Assembly (NCBI GenBank): GCA_038246645.1 | Contig: JBBRVS010000172.1 | Coordinates: forward strand, 1 to 12,447 | DNA from: JAHCHG01 sp038246645 | GTDB taxonomy: Bacteria > Acidobacteriota > Blastocatellia > Pyrinomonadales > Pyrinomonadaceae | Length of the DNA stretch: 12,447 bases | Direction of reading: 5' to 3' | Part shown: positions 7,284 to 12,447 of the stretch, in pieces | Layout of the letters: every line of letters starts with the position of its first letter | Position numbering within the stretch: the stretch's first letter is position 1 | The notes under the pieces: generated by a model | Databases searched by the model: none | Seen by the model: the letters and a program-made list of their open reading frames with translations, nothing else | Told to the model about the DNA's origin: nothing | Program-made: the position numbers and the translations under genes

Positions 7284-7340
7284 CCTTTGTCTTTTGTCGG
7301 TTGCTGTTTAACACAAATTGCAACTGACAAAAGACAAAGG
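7284..7340. repeat. Heptad-phased inverted repeat upstream of the anti-sigma gene
   Basis: The 21-nt arms 7284-7304 and 7320-7340 are complementary with one mismatch, around a 15-nt loop. Both arms are built of 7-bp units (TGTCCTT, TGTCTTT, TGTCGGT on one side, GACAAAA, GACAAAG on the other). On the minus strand the hairpin ends 4 nt before the GAGGA ribosome site of the anti-sigma gene, so it may influence translation of that gene. Confidence 0.75.
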
Positions 7341-7357
7341 ATGTTTGACTAAATTCA

Positions 7358-7621
7358 GAGTGAATGACTCACTGACCCCGGCTGTTTTCTTTTTTGCAAG
7401 AAAACAACGCTTGTTCGATGGCGGATTTTTCAAATTGCCCATTTTTTAAGTTTCGGAAAAGTTGTTGCTGATCTATTTTTTCAAATAGTTCCGAAACTCG
7501 AAAAAAATTACGGCTTTTCAAATTATCCGCTCCGAATTTCATCGTCACCTTTGACCCGTTTCTAGTTGGCACCGATTTTGGTTAATTAAAAGTGATACCG
7601 GGGCGAGTCAATCATTCACTC
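7358..7621. repeat. Inverted-repeat-bounded 264-bp segment between sigma and anti-sigma genes (possible small mobile element)
   Basis: Ends 7358-7381 and 7598-7621 are inverted copies matching at 20 of 24 positions: a perfect outer 10-mer GAGTGAATGA, a diverged centre and a perfect inner CCCCGG. The interior is A+T-rich and includes a 57-codon frame whose stop lies within the left end. No target duplication was found. It may be a degenerate MITE or a long hairpin-forming spacer. Confidence 0.45.
7369..7542 (-). CDS. Possible 57-aa small protein between the sigma and anti-sigma genes (doubtful)
   Basis: An open frame from ATG at 7542 to TGA at 7369, preceded by AAGGTG with short spacing. A GTG at 7572 would lengthen it to 67 residues but has no ribosome site. 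The product is charged and hydrophilic with likely helices (R-V-S-E-L-F-E-K-I-D-Q-Q-Q-L-F), one Cys, and no signal or membrane segment. I recognise no family. It lies on the same strand as the sigma/anti-sigma pair but fills an inverted-repeat-bounded segment, so it may simply be element filler. The chance of a real gene is modest. Confidence 0.25.
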   Translation of the reverse strand: MKFGADNLKSRNFFRVSELFEKIDQQQLFRNLKNGQFEKSAIEQALFSCKKENSRGQ

Positions 7622-7627
7622 TTGTTT

Positions 7628-7714
7628 GTCTTTCGTCACTAGTCATTTGTCCTTAGTTCTTTGCAAAAATTTTGAATTTCAAAAGCAAAGAACAAATGAC
7701 TAATGACGAAAGAC
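7628..7714. repeat. Heptad-phased inverted repeat downstream of the ECF sigma gene
   Basis: The arms 7628-7664 and 7685-7714 pair over 30 nt, with one mismatch region and a 7-nt insertion in the left arm. A small inner stem (TTTTGA/TCAAAA) fills the loop. Units repeat every 7 bp (TTTCGTC, ACTAGTC, ATTTGTC / GACTAAT, GACGAAA, GACTAAA), the same style as the repeat at 7284-7340. It starts 17 nt after the sigma stop. No T-run follows on the minus strand, so it is not a classic terminator, but it could stabilise the mRNA end or reduce read-through. Confidence 0.75.
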
Positions 7715-7730
7715 TAAACTTATCAAATAT

Positions 7731-8435
7731 CTAAAAACCTTCCAGTTTTTTTCGCAGTTCTTCGCGTCCGCGGGCGATTCTCGATTTTACGGTTCCGATA
7801 TTTATCTCTAAAGTTGCGGCGATTTCTTCATAACTCAAACCTTCGATGTCGCATAAAATCACGGCTTCACGGAATATGTCCGGCAGAGAATTTAACGCTT
7901 TGCTTAAAACTTTTTCGCGTTCTTTTTGCAAAACATTTTCTTCCGGCGAAAAAGAATCGCTCGAAACCGTTTCGCTCAGAGGCGTTTCGCTTGCTCCGAC
8001 CGGCGCATCCAGAGAAACCGTTTTTTCACGATTGCGGCGTTTCCACCAGCGAAAACGATTCTTTGAGTGATTTATGGCAATCCGGAAAAGCCAGGTTTTC
8101 AAATCCGCTTCACCGCGAAATTTTCCAATCGCTTTTAATGCGCTCAAAAAAGTTTCCTGCATTAAATCTTCGGCTTCTTTGGCATCTTCGGTGATTCTTA
8201 AAAGAAGCACGTAAACATCATTTGCATAACGATTTACCAAAGTGTCGAAGGCTTTTGCATCGCCCGCTTTCAGATTTTCAATAAAGCCGGAATCAATCGC
8301 GGATGAGCTTGCAGAAGAAATGCCTGTCGCCAATGCAACATTTGTTAATTCCTTCTCGTCAATTGTAATTGACTTACTGAAGAACATTTCCCGCCTTTTT
8401 TCTTTCCCTAAAATTGAAAGTTTCAAATTGCTCAT
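7731..8435 (-). CDS. ECF-family RNA polymerase sigma factor (RpoE-like)
   Basis: 234 residues. Region 2 spans about 60-135, with A-F-D-T-L-V-N-R-Y, the core-binding motif A-E-D-L-M-Q-E-T-F-L (88-97) and the -10-recognising helix T-W-L-F-R-I-A-I-N-H-S-K-N (114-126). A variable acidic/serine-rich linker covers 136-175. Region 4 (181-231) carries L-N-S-L-P-D-I-F-R-E-A-V-I-L and the helix-turn-helix L-S-Y-E-E-I-A-A-T-L-E-I-N-I-G-T-V-K-S-R-I-A-R-G. The N-terminal 50 residues are a non-conserved extension. The ATG at 8435 is kept because the predicted promoter puts the transcript start about 20 nt upstream of it. A second start at 8387 with GGCGGGA is possible. It directs polymerase to envelope- or stress-type promoters and is presumably held by the zinc-finger anti-sigma factor encoded next. 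Confidence 0.95.
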   Translation of the reverse strand: MSNLKLSILGKEKRREMFFSKSITIDEKELTNVALATGISSASSSAIDSGFIENLKAGDAKAFDTLVNRYANDVYVLLLRITEDAKEAEDLMQETFLSALKAIGKFRGEADLKTWLFRIAINHSKNRFRWWKRRNREKTVSLDAPVGASETPLSETVSSDSFSPEENVLQKEREKVLSKALNSLPDIFREAVILCDIEGLSYEEIAATLEINIGTVKSRIARGREELRKKLEGF

Positions 8436-8461
8436 CCGCCGATTTCCCGCGAACTATTCTA

Positions 8462-8489
8462 TTAGACACCGTTTATTTTGAATTGTTCC
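8462..8489 (-). promoter_or_regulatory. Sigma-E-like (ECF) promoter of the sigma/anti-sigma operon, probably autoregulated
   Basis: On the minus strand GGAACAA (8489-8483) is followed after exactly 16 nt by TCTAA (8466-8462). This matches the classic ECF group pattern of a GGAAC -35 and a TC-rich -10. The predicted transcript start is near 8455, about 20 nt before the ATG at 8435. Many ECF genes drive their own promoter, so positive autoregulation is the natural reading. Confidence 0.7.
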
Positions 8490-8553
8490 CGAAAATCTAA
8501 AAAAAATTATATTTATTTTATTTTTGCTCATTTTAACTCGTTAAAATTATAAC

Positions 8554-8665
8554 GCCGTCCGTCCGGGCGGCTGTCATAAGAGCGTCCCGCTCTTATGTTT
8601 TTGTATTTTCCGGTTTTTTGTGGCGGCAAGATGCCACCACGACTGCCAGCGAGACGCCGCGGTAC
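8554..8665. repeat. Cluster of GC-rich REP-like hairpins
   Basis: Successive hairpins in a G+C-rich island within an A+T-rich spacer: GCCGTCC/GGGCGGC (8554-8571), a perfect 10-bp stem CATAAGAGCG/CGCTCTTATG with loop TCC (8575-8597), and GTGGCGGCA/TGCCACCAC with loop AGA (8620-8640). A less regular unit with GCG-AGA-CGC and CCGCGG follows (to about 8665). The short TCC/AGA loops and clustering resemble dispersed intergenic palindromes. The 10-bp stem is followed by TTTTTG on the plus strand and could stop plus-strand transcripts, but no plus-strand gene precedes it. Confidence 0.55.
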
Positions 8666-8729
8666 GATGTTAACGCTAAACTTAAACACAAACTTGATTT
8701 CATCGGTGCTTTACGTTAAATTTGCTACT

Positions 8730-8757
8730 TTGCATAAAAACAAAAAAAGCATATCAT
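8730..8757 (+). promoter_or_regulatory. Candidate sigma-70 promoter for the membrane TPR gene
   Basis: TTGCAT (8730-8735), a 16-nt A-rich spacer and TATCAT (8752-8757) lie about 45 nt before the ATG at 8801. Each hexamer differs modestly from consensus. Placement is good, but the A+T-rich setting makes chance matches likely. Confidence 0.4.
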
Positions 8758-8800
8758 CAATTATATAACGAATAGCGAAAGAAGGATTGCAGTTTTAACA

Positions 8801-9673
8801 ATGGCTAGAAAAAAACGAAAAGTATTATCACAATTTCAAGAACCGGTGGTTCAGCAAGAAACCGCCAACCCGAAAAAACCTTTTCAGGATGAATTTCAAT
8901 CAACCGTCGGGAAAAAAATAGAAGATTTCAGCACTAAATTTGAAGGCAAAGGCAAAACCGTAACCTACGCTCTGGCGGCAGTTGGAGTTTTGCTGGTGAT
9001 CGGCGGAATCTTTTATGTTTGGAGCAATCGCAACTATAACGCGGCGCAAACTGCGCTCGGCAAGGCGATTGAAACTTCTCAGGCATCCGTTTCCGATACG
9101 CCGCCGCCCGCCGGTTCGACGCAGAAAACCTTTAAAACCCAAAAAGAACGCGCGGAAGCTTCAATCAATGAATTTCAGGCGGTTGTAGATAAATTCGGCG
9201 GAAGCGTCGGCGAAAAGGCAAGATATTTTATTGCCGTAAATCGTCTGGCAGTTGATCGCGGCGCGGCAATTCAGGAATTGACCGCGTTATCGAATGACAG
9301 CGGGGAAGTCGGGATGCTTGCCAAATTTGCTTTGGCGCAAGCATACACGGACGACGGAAAATTGGACGAAGCCGCCGCGCTTTATCAGCAATTAGCCGAG
9401 TCTAAAAATCCGATTCCGGCAAAAGATACGATCAATTTTAATCTGGCGAAAATATACGAGAAACAAAATAAAACAAATGAAGCCGTCGAGGTTTATTTCA
9501 ACATTGCGAAACCGGCAAGCGAAGCCAAAGATGCGGACGGCAATGCCATTCCGATGTCTTTGACGGCACGCGAAGCCAAGGAAAAAGTCGCGGAATTGAA
9601 TCCGGAAAAAGCCAAAGAAATCGTCGAACCCGAACCGACCGCACCGATGGGCGGTTTGCCGATGGGAATGTAA
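8801..9673 (+). CDS. Single-pass membrane TPR protein (YfgM/PF09976-like organisation)
   Basis: 290 residues. The N-terminus is very basic (A-R-K-K-R-K-V), with a cytosolic segment to about residue 53, one membrane helix at 54-74 (V-T-Y-A-L-A-A-V-G-V-L-L-V-I-G-G-I-F-Y-V) and a helical-repeat domain to about 250 with TPR-type pairs (A-K-F-A-L-A-Q-A-Y-T-D-D-G-K-L-D-E-A-A-A-L-Y-Q-Q-L and F-N-L-A-K-I-Y-E-K-Q-N-K-T-N-E-A-V-E-V-Y). The tail is Pro/Met/Gly-rich (P-M-G-G-L-P-M-G-M). The layout resembles YfgM-type proteins, which tether a TPR domain on the outer face of the inner membrane for chaperone or complex contacts; orthology is not claimed. GAAGGA lies 14 nt before the ATG, longer than usual. 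No partner gene is adjacent. A candidate terminator follows. Confidence 0.85.
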   Translation: MARKKRKVLSQFQEPVVQQETANPKKPFQDEFQSTVGKKIEDFSTKFEGKGKTVTYALAAVGVLLVIGGIFYVWSNRNYNAAQTALGKAIETSQASVSDTPPPAGSTQKTFKTQKERAEASINEFQAVVDKFGGSVGEKARYFIAVNRLAVDRGAAIQELTALSNDSGEVGMLAKFALAQAYTDDGKLDEAAALYQQLAESKNPIPAKDTINFNLAKIYEKQNKTNEAVEVYFNIAKPASEAKDADGNAIPMSLTAREAKEKVAELNPEKAKEIVEPEPTAPMGGLPMGM

Positions 9674-9678
9674 TTTTC

Positions 9679-9706
9679 AAGGTAAATGGTAAAAGGTAAA
9701 AGGTAA
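9679..9706. repeat. 7-bp tandem repeat (NNGGTAA x4)
   Basis: AAGGTAA, ATGGTAA, AAGGTAA, AAGGTAA run head to tail, beginning 6 nt after the stop of the TPR gene. The 7-bp period is shared with the two inverted repeats near 7284-7340 and 7628-7714, although the unit differs. Confidence 0.85.
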
Positions 9707-9717
9707 AACAAATATAA

Positions 9718-9808
9718 CGCGGATTTTTGCGATAGGTTGGAGTTTTGAACGGAAAGTTTTTTTATCCGTTTTAACTTTCAAAATCAATAAAATCTGCGGT
9801 TTTTTTTT
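9718..9808 (+). terminator. Candidate intrinsic terminator of the membrane TPR gene
   Basis: CGCGGATTTT (9718-9727) can pair with AAAATCTGCG (9789-9798, one G-T pair), enclosing a second stem AACGGA/TCCGTT (9748-9753 with 9765-9770). Nine T residues follow at 9800-9808. The long enclosed region makes the outer stem less certain than a compact hairpin. Confidence 0.45.
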
Positions 9809-9880
9809 ATTTAGCGAAAATAATTTGAAAATTTTCGTCCAATTGGTTATTTGTAGTAAATAGACTTTTTAATAAAACTG

Positions 9881-9910
9881 AACCCGTAAGGCAAACGGTC
9901 TTTGACCGCG
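9881..9910. repeat. Second copy of a small palindromic string also found at 3392-3453
   Basis: AACCCGTAAGGCAAACGG followed by TCTTTGACCGCG. The first part matches AACCCGTTAGGCAAG at 3392-3406. The second part is the reverse complement of the GCGGTCAAAGACCG hairpin at 3439-3453, bar the end base. It lies 45 nt before the next start codon, the same distance as in the other copy. Confidence 0.4.
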
Positions 9911-9954
9911 AAAGACGAAAAAAAGGTTTATTTGATGAAGGAAAATCCAAAAAC

Positions 9955-11376
9955 GTGAGCAATATCGCCCGGGCAAAAACTGCGAATATTTCGACCGAAG
10001 CAAATTCGGCGGTTGAAACTCTGTCCGGTAAAATTATCAACATAAGGGTTTCGCCGAACAGTTATTTTACCGCGCTTTTTCTGCTGACGTTTTTTTCGGG
10101 ATTTCTTTTTTATCTGAAATTAGATTTTTACGCCATTCCGCTTTTTCTGCTGAGCTGGCTGGTTTTTCCCTTTTTAGCCTGGAATGACCGGATTACTTTT
10201 GACGGAAAGCGTCTGACGCGCACGGGATTTTTGCCGAAATTATGGGCGCAGGCAAACGGCACGAAATATCGTCTGCGAATTAATGATATTGAACAGATCG
10301 AAACGCAAGCCTTACGTGCACTCAAACGCGGCGGCAATGTTTTTTATCGCTACCGAACTTCGGTTCAGGGCAAGAATCTGCGTTTTGTCATCGCTTCGGG
10401 CGGCGAAGATTATCGCCGGATGGTTCACAAACTTTTTCCGCTGCTGTCGGAAAATCTGCTTGATAATCGTTCGATTGAGTTGCGCGATTATTTGGCAGAA
10501 CCGAAGGAAACTCTGATGAAGGCGGAATTTGCCAAAATTCCTTCGGCGGAATTTCTCGAAAATTCGCTGCAAAATCTTCATTCAACGGTTAAACGAAAAA
10601 GAGATAATTATCAGATCACCGAAGATGCGATTGAAAAAGCCGATTATCTGCGGAAACTTGCCAACGAATTAAGGCTTTCCGGCTATTTGATTCAGGCTCT
10701 CGAAGCCTTTCGCCGCGCACTCGTTCTAAATCCGAAAGATGCCTGGCTTTTGTTTGAATTTGCGCGGTGTCTGCATTCGTTTGCCGGTTCGGAGCGCAAT
10801 TCGAAATTACAGAAAAAAGCTTTTGCCGCGCTTCGTCTGGCAGAAAAACGCGGGGAAAATGACAGCCTCTTTCTCGAACGACTCGGCGAAAGTTATTTTC
10901 AATACGGCGAATGGGAAAGAGCATACAGGGTTTTTAACCGGGCGATTGAAGTGGCGGAAGAAAGTTTTCGCTCGGTCAGAGGTTTGGCGGAAATCGCTCT
11001 GCGCGAAGGCAAGATCGCGCACGTTATTCATCATTTCGGCACCGCGTATCGTTTGGCGGAAACTCCCGCTCTGCGCCGTTGGACGCAGGCAGAAAACGAG
11101 TATTTCTCGCGCCTGAATACCGATGACGATTATATGGAACTCGAAGTCAGCCGCGTAAATATGCTCGAAACTCTGGAAAATTCGCGCAAAACATCGCTCA
11201 GAGTCGCGCTTTTCGGCTTTCCGGTAATCATTTTCGGTCTGCTTTTTGAAGAACAACTGGTCGCCAATATCGGCTGGGCGGTTTCAACTATTGCCTTAAT
11301 TATTTGGGTCGGCTTGATCACCAGCCGGAATCTACTCTCAAACCGAATTCCGGTTGAACTGGTCGAAGAAGATTAA
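9955..11376 (+). CDS. Membrane-anchored TPR protein with a PH-like segment (unknown function)
   Basis: 473 residues from GTG at 9955 (AAGGA at 9938-9942, 12-nt spacing; the ATG at 9935 is out of frame and stops after seven codons). Two membrane helices at about 36-54 and 59-76 precede a beta-rich basic segment (78-160: D-R-I-T-F-D-G-K-R-L-T-R-T-G and later L-R-F-V-I-A-S-G-G) that looks like bacterial PH/YdbT-type membrane-proximal domains. Residues 225-375 form TPR-like helices (L-R-L-S-G-Y-L-I-Q-A-L-E-A-F-R-R-A-L-V-L-N-P-K-D-A-W-L, and L-G-E-S-Y-F-Q-Y-G-E-W-E-R-A-Y-R-V-F-N-R-A-I-E-V). Two more helices at about 414-431 and 436-456 close it, so the TPR part should face the cytoplasm. No enzyme motif is seen. 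I recognise no named family; a scaffold role is inference. Confidence 0.82.
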   Translation: MSNIARAKTANISTEANSAVETLSGKIINIRVSPNSYFTALFLLTFFSGFLFYLKLDFYAIPLFLLSWLVFPFLAWNDRITFDGKRLTRTGFLPKLWAQANGTKYRLRINDIEQIETQALRALKRGGNVFYRYRTSVQGKNLRFVIASGGEDYRRMVHKLFPLLSENLLDNRSIELRDYLAEPKETLMKAEFAKIPSAEFLENSLQNLHSTVKRKRDNYQITEDAIEKADYLRKLANELRLSGYLIQALEAFRRALVLNPKDAWLLFEFARCLHSFAGSERNSKLQKKAFAALRLAEKRGENDSLFLERLGESYFQYGEWERAYRVFNRAIEVAEESFRSVRGLAEIALREGKIAHVIHHFGTAYRLAETPALRRWTQAENEYFSRLNTDDDYMELEVSRVNMLETLENSRKTSLRVALFGFPVIIFGLLFEEQLVANIGWAVSTIALIIWVGLITSRNLLSNRIPVELVEED

Positions 11377-11447
11377 AGTTGAAAATTTAATAAACTCAGT
11401 TCTGCCAATGGCTTAAAATATGTAGCAAATAATTAAGCAATAAAATC

Positions 11448-11477
11448 TTGACAATATATATTTCACAAATATAGAAT
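11448..11477 (+). promoter_or_regulatory. Strong sigma-70-type promoter
   Basis: TTGACA (perfect -35, 11448-11453), 18-nt spacer, TAGAAT (-10, 11472-11477, 5 of 6). Transcription should start near 11484. No convincing gene begins within the next 220 nt, and a terminator stands at 11660-11706. Confidence 0.6.
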
Positions 11478-11483
11478 AAATTC

Positions 11484-11706
11484 AAACAATCTCAAGAAGT
11501 AAAAAGCAAAAGAATTTTGAATTTATGAAATTACTTTTTTCACAAACATCACGCCTCAAATTTTGTTCCAAATTTCCAAAAAATTATTTTTGCGAAAAAA
11601 AAGCAAGTCGTGTGCCAGTTTTACAATTACTTTTGAGATTAAAAATATTAATTTCAATGAAAAAGCCCCGCAGACATTTTAAGGATGATCGCAGGGCTTT
11701 TCATTT
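11484..11706 (+). ncRNA. Candidate small RNA or attenuated leader
   Basis: This is the interval between a near-consensus promoter and an intrinsic terminator, about 220 nt. An ATG at 11525 opens a frame that runs through the terminator, lacks a ribosome site and codes for an implausibly basic product, so I do not call it. The interior is A+T-rich with little obvious structure. It could equally be the 5' leader of the secreted-protein gene at 11907, with the terminator acting as attenuator. I match it to no known RNA family. Confidence 0.35.
11660..11706 (+). terminator. Intrinsic terminator (works on paper in both directions)
   Basis: AAAAGCCC (11661-11668) pairs with GGGCTTTT (11694-11701), with two further pairs beyond one mismatch, ending in T-rich sequence on the plus strand and also when read on the minus strand. 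It closes either the transcript from the promoter at 11448 or read-through from the TPR gene ending at 11376. Confidence 0.6.
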
Positions 11707-11906
11707 TCACCGTTTTAACCGTGTTTCGGGCAAACGATGTGTCCTGACAGACAAATTACATCATAAAGCAAATACAGTTAAGGCTCAACCTAAAACAAAG
11801 AACAGAAAGATTTTAAGCTAAAATTTTTCCGATAGGTTTTTTTACCGTATGAAAAATGTCCGTCAATTTATTTTTGTTCTTCTCAGTAAAATTTGGAGTA
11901 AATAAA

Positions 11907-12308
11907 ATGAAAAAAATAGTTTTATTTGTCTTGAGTCTGGGTGTATTTGCGACTCTCGGAATAGGTGTGTTTTTCTTATCAGAGAAGAATGTTGCTCAAG
12001 CAGAAAATATTCCGCATCCTTTGGAAACAATTAATCAAAAAGCCATAGATGCGCGAACCGGAAACCAAGCCGATGCGGAAGAACTCGTCGGTGAAATCAT
12101 ACGGGTTGCCGGATTTGAAAATGTACTGATCGGCTTCACGTCTTCTTCAATAAAACAGCCTGTCGGAAGAGCCGAAAGCCGCTATCGTTTAGGACAATCG
12201 TCAGGAATTTCCGAAAGAAAAATTGTCAGAACGATTAACGGTTTGGTCAAACAATTTGATCTTCCCGCCTACGCAAAAACAGATTTATATGAAGTGAGAA
12301 AACTTTGA
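11907..12308 (+). CDS. Small secreted protein of unknown function, possibly truncated by an in-frame TGA
   Basis: 133 residues from ATG at 11907, chosen because GGAG lies 9 nt upstream and a signal peptide starts there: K-K at the N-terminus, a hydrophobic core (I-V-L-F-V-L-S-L-G-V-F-A-T-L-G-I-G-V-F-F-L) and A-Q-A before E33 as cleavage site. An upstream ATG at 11856 would only add a tail. The mature part is polar, with a likely helical second half (S-E-R-K-I-V-R-T-I-N-G-L-V-K-Q-F). No family is recognised. After the TGA at 12306 the same frame stays open to the window end with protein-like content (G-A-G-L-E-A-E-M-S-P-A-E-S-V-L-I-L-S-L-M), so the real ancestral gene was probably longer. Confidence 0.6.
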   Translation: MKKIVLFVLSLGVFATLGIGVFFLSEKNVAQAENIPHPLETINQKAIDARTGNQADAEELVGEIIRVAGFENVLIGFTSSSIKQPVGRAESRYRLGQSSGISERKIVRTINGLVKQFDLPAYAKTDLYEVRKL

Positions 12309-12447
12309 CTTGAACTTCTTCCTAACTTCCCTGATCTTATCAATCAAAAAACTCAGAGAGTGCAGCCGATGGCGGTTGGAGCAGGACTTGAAGCGGAAAT
12401 GTCGCCCGCCGAATCCGTTTTAATTTTGTCTTTGATGATTCAACAAA
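12309..12447 (+). pseudogene. In-frame continuation of the secreted-protein gene beyond its TGA (partial)
   Basis: The frame of the upstream gene continues without a stop for 46 codons from 12309 to the edge. The residues read as ordinary protein (P-N-F-P-D-L-I-N-Q-K-T-Q-R-V, then G-A-G-L-E-A-E-M-S-P-A-E-S-V-L-I-L). No new start with a ribosome site is evident; an ATG at 12369 lacks one. The best reading is the 3' part of a nonsense-interrupted gene. A sequencing error or stop read-through would look the same. Confidence 0.45.

Noticed and set aside
7284..7714. CRISPR array
   Set aside because: The repeats are 7-bp units in inverted arms, not regularly spaced direct repeats with unique spacers, and no cas gene is present.
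8575..8605. Perfect 10-bp hairpin with T-tail read as a terminator of a neighbouring gene
   Set aside because: The T-tail is on the plus strand but no plus-strand gene lies upstream; the sigma gene points the other way. It is listed with the REP-like cluster instead.
10807..11256. A 149-codon minus-strand frame inside the membrane TPR gene
   Set aside because: The sense frame has clear TPR and membrane segments; the antisense frame has no motifs or ribosome site.
11525..11821. A 98-codon plus-strand frame downstream of the strong promoter
   Set aside because: It runs straight through an intrinsic terminator, lacks a ribosome site, and its product is a basic low-complexity string with no family resemblance.
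12306..12308. Selenocysteine codon in the secreted-protein gene
   Set aside because: No bacterial SECIS-like hairpin is evident just after the TGA, and the flanking residues do not resemble any selenoprotein family.

Overview
The window reads as a chromosomal segment of a moderate-GC Gram-negative-type bacterium. My best guess is Acidobacteriota, around Blastocatellia/Pyrinomonadaceae. The reasons are several large TPR proteins (one with the pre-CHAT linker style common there), an ECF sigma/anti-sigma pair, and many short structured repeats between genes. This placement is an inference from gene style; no marker gene is present.

Layout. 1-1644 (-) is the N-terminal 548 codons of a secreted or anchored TPR protein that runs off the left edge. 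1800-3011 (-) is a lipocalin-fold AttH/CrtC-like protein with a strong intrinsic terminator right after its stop. 3012-3498 is a long non-coding stretch with a 16-nt palindrome and a cluster of hairpins. 3499-6077 (+) is a compact three-gene cassette. It holds two related small proteins with LysM-like N-termini (one ending in a peptidoglycan-binding domain) and a Cys-rich, A+T-rich protein of unknown function. The first two belong to a family I associate with type VI secretion or other contractile-injection spike loci, so the third is a candidate cargo or effector. A MITE-like element (6091-6304) with 14-bp inverted ends and a 6-bp target duplication lies just after this cassette.

6448-8435 (-) is an ECF sigma factor with its zinc-finger transmembrane anti-sigma factor. 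A sigma-E-like promoter (GGAACAA-N16-TCTAA) lies directly upstream of the sigma gene and suggests autoregulation. The two genes are separated by an unusual spacer: two hairpins built of 7-bp units flank an inverted-repeat-bounded segment that may hold a very small gene. 8436-8800 carries a cluster of GC-rich REP-like hairpins.

8801-9673 (+) is a single-pass membrane TPR protein, and 9955-11376 (+) is a four-helix membrane TPR protein. After them come a near-consensus sigma-70 promoter and a terminator bracketing about 220 nt without a convincing gene (small RNA or attenuated leader). Last is a small secreted protein of unknown function (11907-12308), whose reading frame continues open past its TGA to the window end. 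That looks like a nonsense-interrupted gene.

The clear functional units are the LysM/peptidoglycan-binding/unknown cassette and the sigma/anti-sigma pair. The other genes are single transcription units with no visible shared pathway.
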